Assembly: GCF_000738675.1 (NCBI RefSeq)
Contig: NZ_JPUX01000001.1
Coordinates: 4,387,631 to 4,451,630, forward strand
Length of the DNA stretch: 64,000 bases
Source of the DNA: Serratia nematodiphila DZ0503SBS1
GTDB lineage: Bacteria; Pseudomonadota; Gammaproteobacteria; Enterobacterales; Enterobacteriaceae
Direction: 5' to 3'
Position 1 is the stretch's first letter, and each line of letters begins with the position of its first letter. Of this stretch, positions 61,865-64,000 are shown piece after piece. Position numbers and translations under genes: made by a program. The notes under the pieces were generated by a model that ran no database searches, was not told the origin of the DNA, and saw only the letters and a list, made by a program, of their open reading frames with translations.

Positions 61865-62950
61865 TTATTTTATAACTTCACGATAAAGTGAACTTACTTT
61901 CTGTGTCATAAAACAGCTTTTGAAGTTTTTACTGTAATTATCATAACTTCTTTCGCTCATCGTTTTCCAAAAATCCAAATTTTTATCGCAAATAACGGTA
62001 GAAAAACCTTTTATATCCCCATAATCAACTAAAAAACCTGTGACACCATTTATAATAATTTCTGGCAGTGAACCTCGTTCAAAAGCCAGAACGGGTAAAC
62101 CGTAACTTTGCGCCTCTACGGCAACAAGGCCGAAGGCCTCCCAACGACTTGGCATCAGTAAGACTGTTGCATGGAAAAAATAAGGTGCAATATCTTCATA
62201 CTTCAACCAGCCTATGTACGTTATTTTTTCACCATATACAGGAAGACTCTTATACTCTATAACATAGTCTCCGATCACAGTGATATGTATATCCTCATTC
62301 TGAGAAAGCAAATTGGTTATATTTAGAACGTGATCAAAACCTTTCTGGTGATCCGTCCGTCCAACAAAGAGAATATTCTTTTTATTCGCGTATTTATAAG
62401 GGCTTTTTTGCGTTACTATCAAAGGATCTTGAACACCATTATAGATAATGACTAAACGCTCTGGATTAAGCCCCCATTTTATGGCTTCCCTATATTCATA
62501 TTCACTGACACAAATAGTTTTATCCGTCACTTTCTCTAGCATGCGCTCAATAAATGCGTAGACTCGCTTTTTATAAACAGGAATATCCATTAAGAAAGCA
62601 AAGGCATGCGGACAGTAAATCACTTTGGGGTGATAAAAAACAAATATTATAGGCAAAGCCAAACGGCATAAAAAGCCAGCAAAACTACTGTGTAAATGAA
62701 TTACATCCGGTTTTTTATTTAAAACAACTCGCAGAAAACAAAACAGAAGCAAAAATAATGACATGGTATTTCTTCCAGTTCTATTGAATGGAGAAAGCAC
62801 ATGTTCTCTAACACCAACCAGTTCAGATAACTGTTGTCTCGGAACAATGCATAATACCTCATCTTCAGTATCTTGCTGTTCCATAACCAGTTGTCGCATG
62901 ATTGTCGCAACACCACCCTTTATTGTTTCGGCGACATGCAATATTTTCAC
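61865..62950 (-). CDS. GT4 family glycosyltransferase
   Basis: 361 residues from a GTG start at 62950 that overlaps the upstream gene's TAG by one base (TAGTG). N-terminus KILHVAETIKGGVATIMRQLV, with the VIHLHSSFAGFLCRL loop; donor domain ILFVGRTDHQKGFDHVLNI; and EX7E-type WEAFGLVAVEAQSYG. A cytoplasmic membrane-associated transferase of unknown sugar. It is very AT-rich. No gene lies in the 105 bases before the WbaP-like gene. Confidence 0.86.
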   Translation of the reverse strand: MKILHVAETIKGGVATIMRQLVMEQQDTEDEVLCIVPRQQLSELVGVREHVLSPFNRTGRNTMSLFLLLFCFLRVVLNKKPDVIHLHSSFAGFLCRLALPIIFVFYHPKVIYCPHAFAFLMDIPVYKKRVYAFIERMLEKVTDKTICVSEYEYREAIKWGLNPERLVIIYNGVQDPLIVTQKSPYKYANKKNILFVGRTDHQKGFDHVLNITNLLSQNEDIHITVIGDYVIEYKSLPVYGEKITYIGWLKYEDIAPYFFHATVLLMPSRWEAFGLVAVEAQSYGLPVLAFERGSLPEIIINGVTGFLVDYGDIKGFSTVICDKNLDFWKTMSERSYDNYSKNFKSCFMTQKVSSLYREVIK

Positions 62951-64000
62951 TAATCACTCCAGGGCTTATCTTTTGCGTAGCCTTCAAGTATATTATTTAT
63001 TTTATTAGCCGACGCCAACCAATTAAATCGCTTAGCGTTTTCAAAACCTCGTTTAATCAGTGAATCCCTTAAACCACCATCATGGTATAGTTTCTCTATC
63101 TGTGAAATTAAACTTTCAGAACAAGTTGGTGAAAAATAAAGCGCACTGTCGTTCAACACTTCCGGCATTGATGCTGTATTAGATGCAATAACAGGACAAC
63201 CGCAAGATTGAGCCTCAAGCAATGGAATTCCGAAACCTTCATAGAGGGATGGGAAAACGAAAGCAAAGGCTCCTGAATAAAGCACTGCCAGTTCCTCATC
63301 AGTAACTCGGCCATAGTACTTTATATATGAATTATTACTCACTGCAGAATAGGTAACTGTTGAAAAATTTCTATTCGATGCACCGACAATTTTTAACTCC
63401 AAACCTAAACTATTATTTATTTTTTCAAAACTATCAATTATCAGTTTAAAATTCTTATGAACGCTTGGAGAAGATACACATAGAATATATGGATTGTCTG
63501 GCTCAGTAATTTTGCGTGGAAAGAAAACCTCAGTAGCTGCATTATTGACAACATCAATATTCTCAATTCCGTAGGCCCGCTCTATTTCATTTCGAGAAAA
63601 TCACTGACAGTAATGATTTTTTTCCCTCTTTTTAAAAGCCACGGTGAAAAAATTCTATAAAAAATCTAAAACCTAGTGAGTAACTTTTGGGATAAACTCG
63701 ATAAGTTATATCATGATGAACAATGATATTGTTAAAGAACCCTATTGGAGCGGTATTACAAAAACTTAAAAGCACATTTCCATTTCGCACCATAAAGAGA
63801 AATAACTCTGTTTGCTCCCATAACTGTCCGGATAGGCGCCCGATTCTCTTTATATTAAACGCCTTAGTAATCTCATTATCTGCGTAGTTTTAGGGCAAAG
63901 CACAACAATATCATCTCGGATCTTAATCAAATTAAGTAAGATTTGAATAGCAAAGCGTTGAACGCCTGTCACCTCTTGCGTTAAAAAACGGCCATTAACA
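62950..64000 (-). pseudogene. GT4 glycosyltransferase with three frameshifts, 5' end cut
   Basis: By translating all frames I can follow one GT4 protein over the whole stretch. From the right edge it runs NGRFLTQEVTGVQRFA, DIVVLCPKNYADNEITK, RIGRLSGQLWEQTELF, VLLSFCNTAPIGFFNN, VHHDITYRVYPKSYS, SPWLLKRGKKIITVSDF, SRNEIERAYGIENIDVV, CVSSPSVHKNFKLIID and the EX7E segment YEGFGIPLLEAQSCG. The frame breaks three times, each repaired by one added base in a homopolymer: T-run 63888-63891, A-run 63659-63664 and A-run 63597-63600. No substitution-type stop was seen. Only a few N-terminal codons are missing at the edge. It is either a recently broken gene or affected by sequence errors. Confidence 0.85.

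Noticed and set aside
62950..63402. A separate 150-residue glycosyltransferase starting with TTG at 63402
   Set aside because: The frame continues upstream with clear GT4 sequence; the apparent start is internal and the gene is interrupted by frameshifts further upstream.

Overview
The window is a chromosomal segment of an enterobacterium, almost certainly the genus Serratia and most likely the S. marcescens group. The best evidence is an S-layer-like protein gene directly upstream of a three-gene type I exporter (slaA-lipBCD), an arrangement known from S. marcescens. A GC-rich core and the enterobacterial order dac ... LysR-yeeZ-hisLGDCBHAFI-gnd agree with this. There are no insertion sequences, tRNA or rRNA genes and no CRISPR array.

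Layout. (1) 1-7010: a chaperone-usher fimbrial locus built as two diverging arms. Leftward run the major pilin, a second pilin-like subunit, the usher and the chaperone (cut by the window edge). Rightward run a PapI/FaeA-like regulator, a two-domain adhesin and a minor pilin. A 660-base AT-rich control region with four GATC sites separates the arms. (2) 7011-21255: core and metabolic genes: a PBP6-type DD-carboxypeptidase; a reverse transsulfuration pair (cystathionine beta-synthase and gamma-lyase); a 2OG-Fe(II) oxygenase; a HAD phosphatase; a GST; a PQQ-type sugar dehydrogenase; a GNAT acetyltransferase coupled to a CorA-like transporter; and an amidase / sodium symporter / ureohydrolase operon beside a LysR gene. 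(3) 21262-31082: yeeZ, the complete histidine operon with leader peptide and attenuator, and gnd. (4) 31239-43650: a leftward operon in the order manC-manB-wzm-wzt-wbdD-wbdA-wbdB-wbdC, preceded by a JUMPstart/ops element. It matches the ABC-transporter-dependent polymannose O-antigen loci of the E. coli O8/O9 and Klebsiella O3/O5 type. (5) 44011-47981: galE and a second manB-manC pair. (6) 48256-56190: lipD, lipC, lipB and slaA. (7) 56556-64000: an AT-rich second polysaccharide region with a secreted PslG-like glycoside hydrolase facing a leftward set of glycosyltransferases, a WbaP-type initiating transferase, and a coupled phosphoribosyltransferase plus HAD phosphatase pair. It continues past the right edge.

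How the parts work together. ManC and ManB make GDP-mannose. WbdC, WbdB and WbdA should build a polymannan on a lipid carrier, WbdD should cap it by methylation, and Wzm/Wzt should export the capped chain, recognised by the C-terminal domain of Wzt. GalE supplies UDP-galactose, which suits the WbaP-type enzyme of the second cluster. SlaA would leave through LipBCD and coat the cell surface carrying these glycans.

The most interesting items are: the GT-PRTase-HAD unit, which may be a ribofuranose-adding system using a classical PRPP-loop enzyme; the short coiled coil of WbdD with a 14-residue tandem repeat, a candidate chain-length ruler; the three-domain WbdA; a glycosyltransferase gene at the right edge broken by three single-base losses in homopolymer runs; and the fimbrial control region with paired ACGATC sites next to a PapI-like gene.
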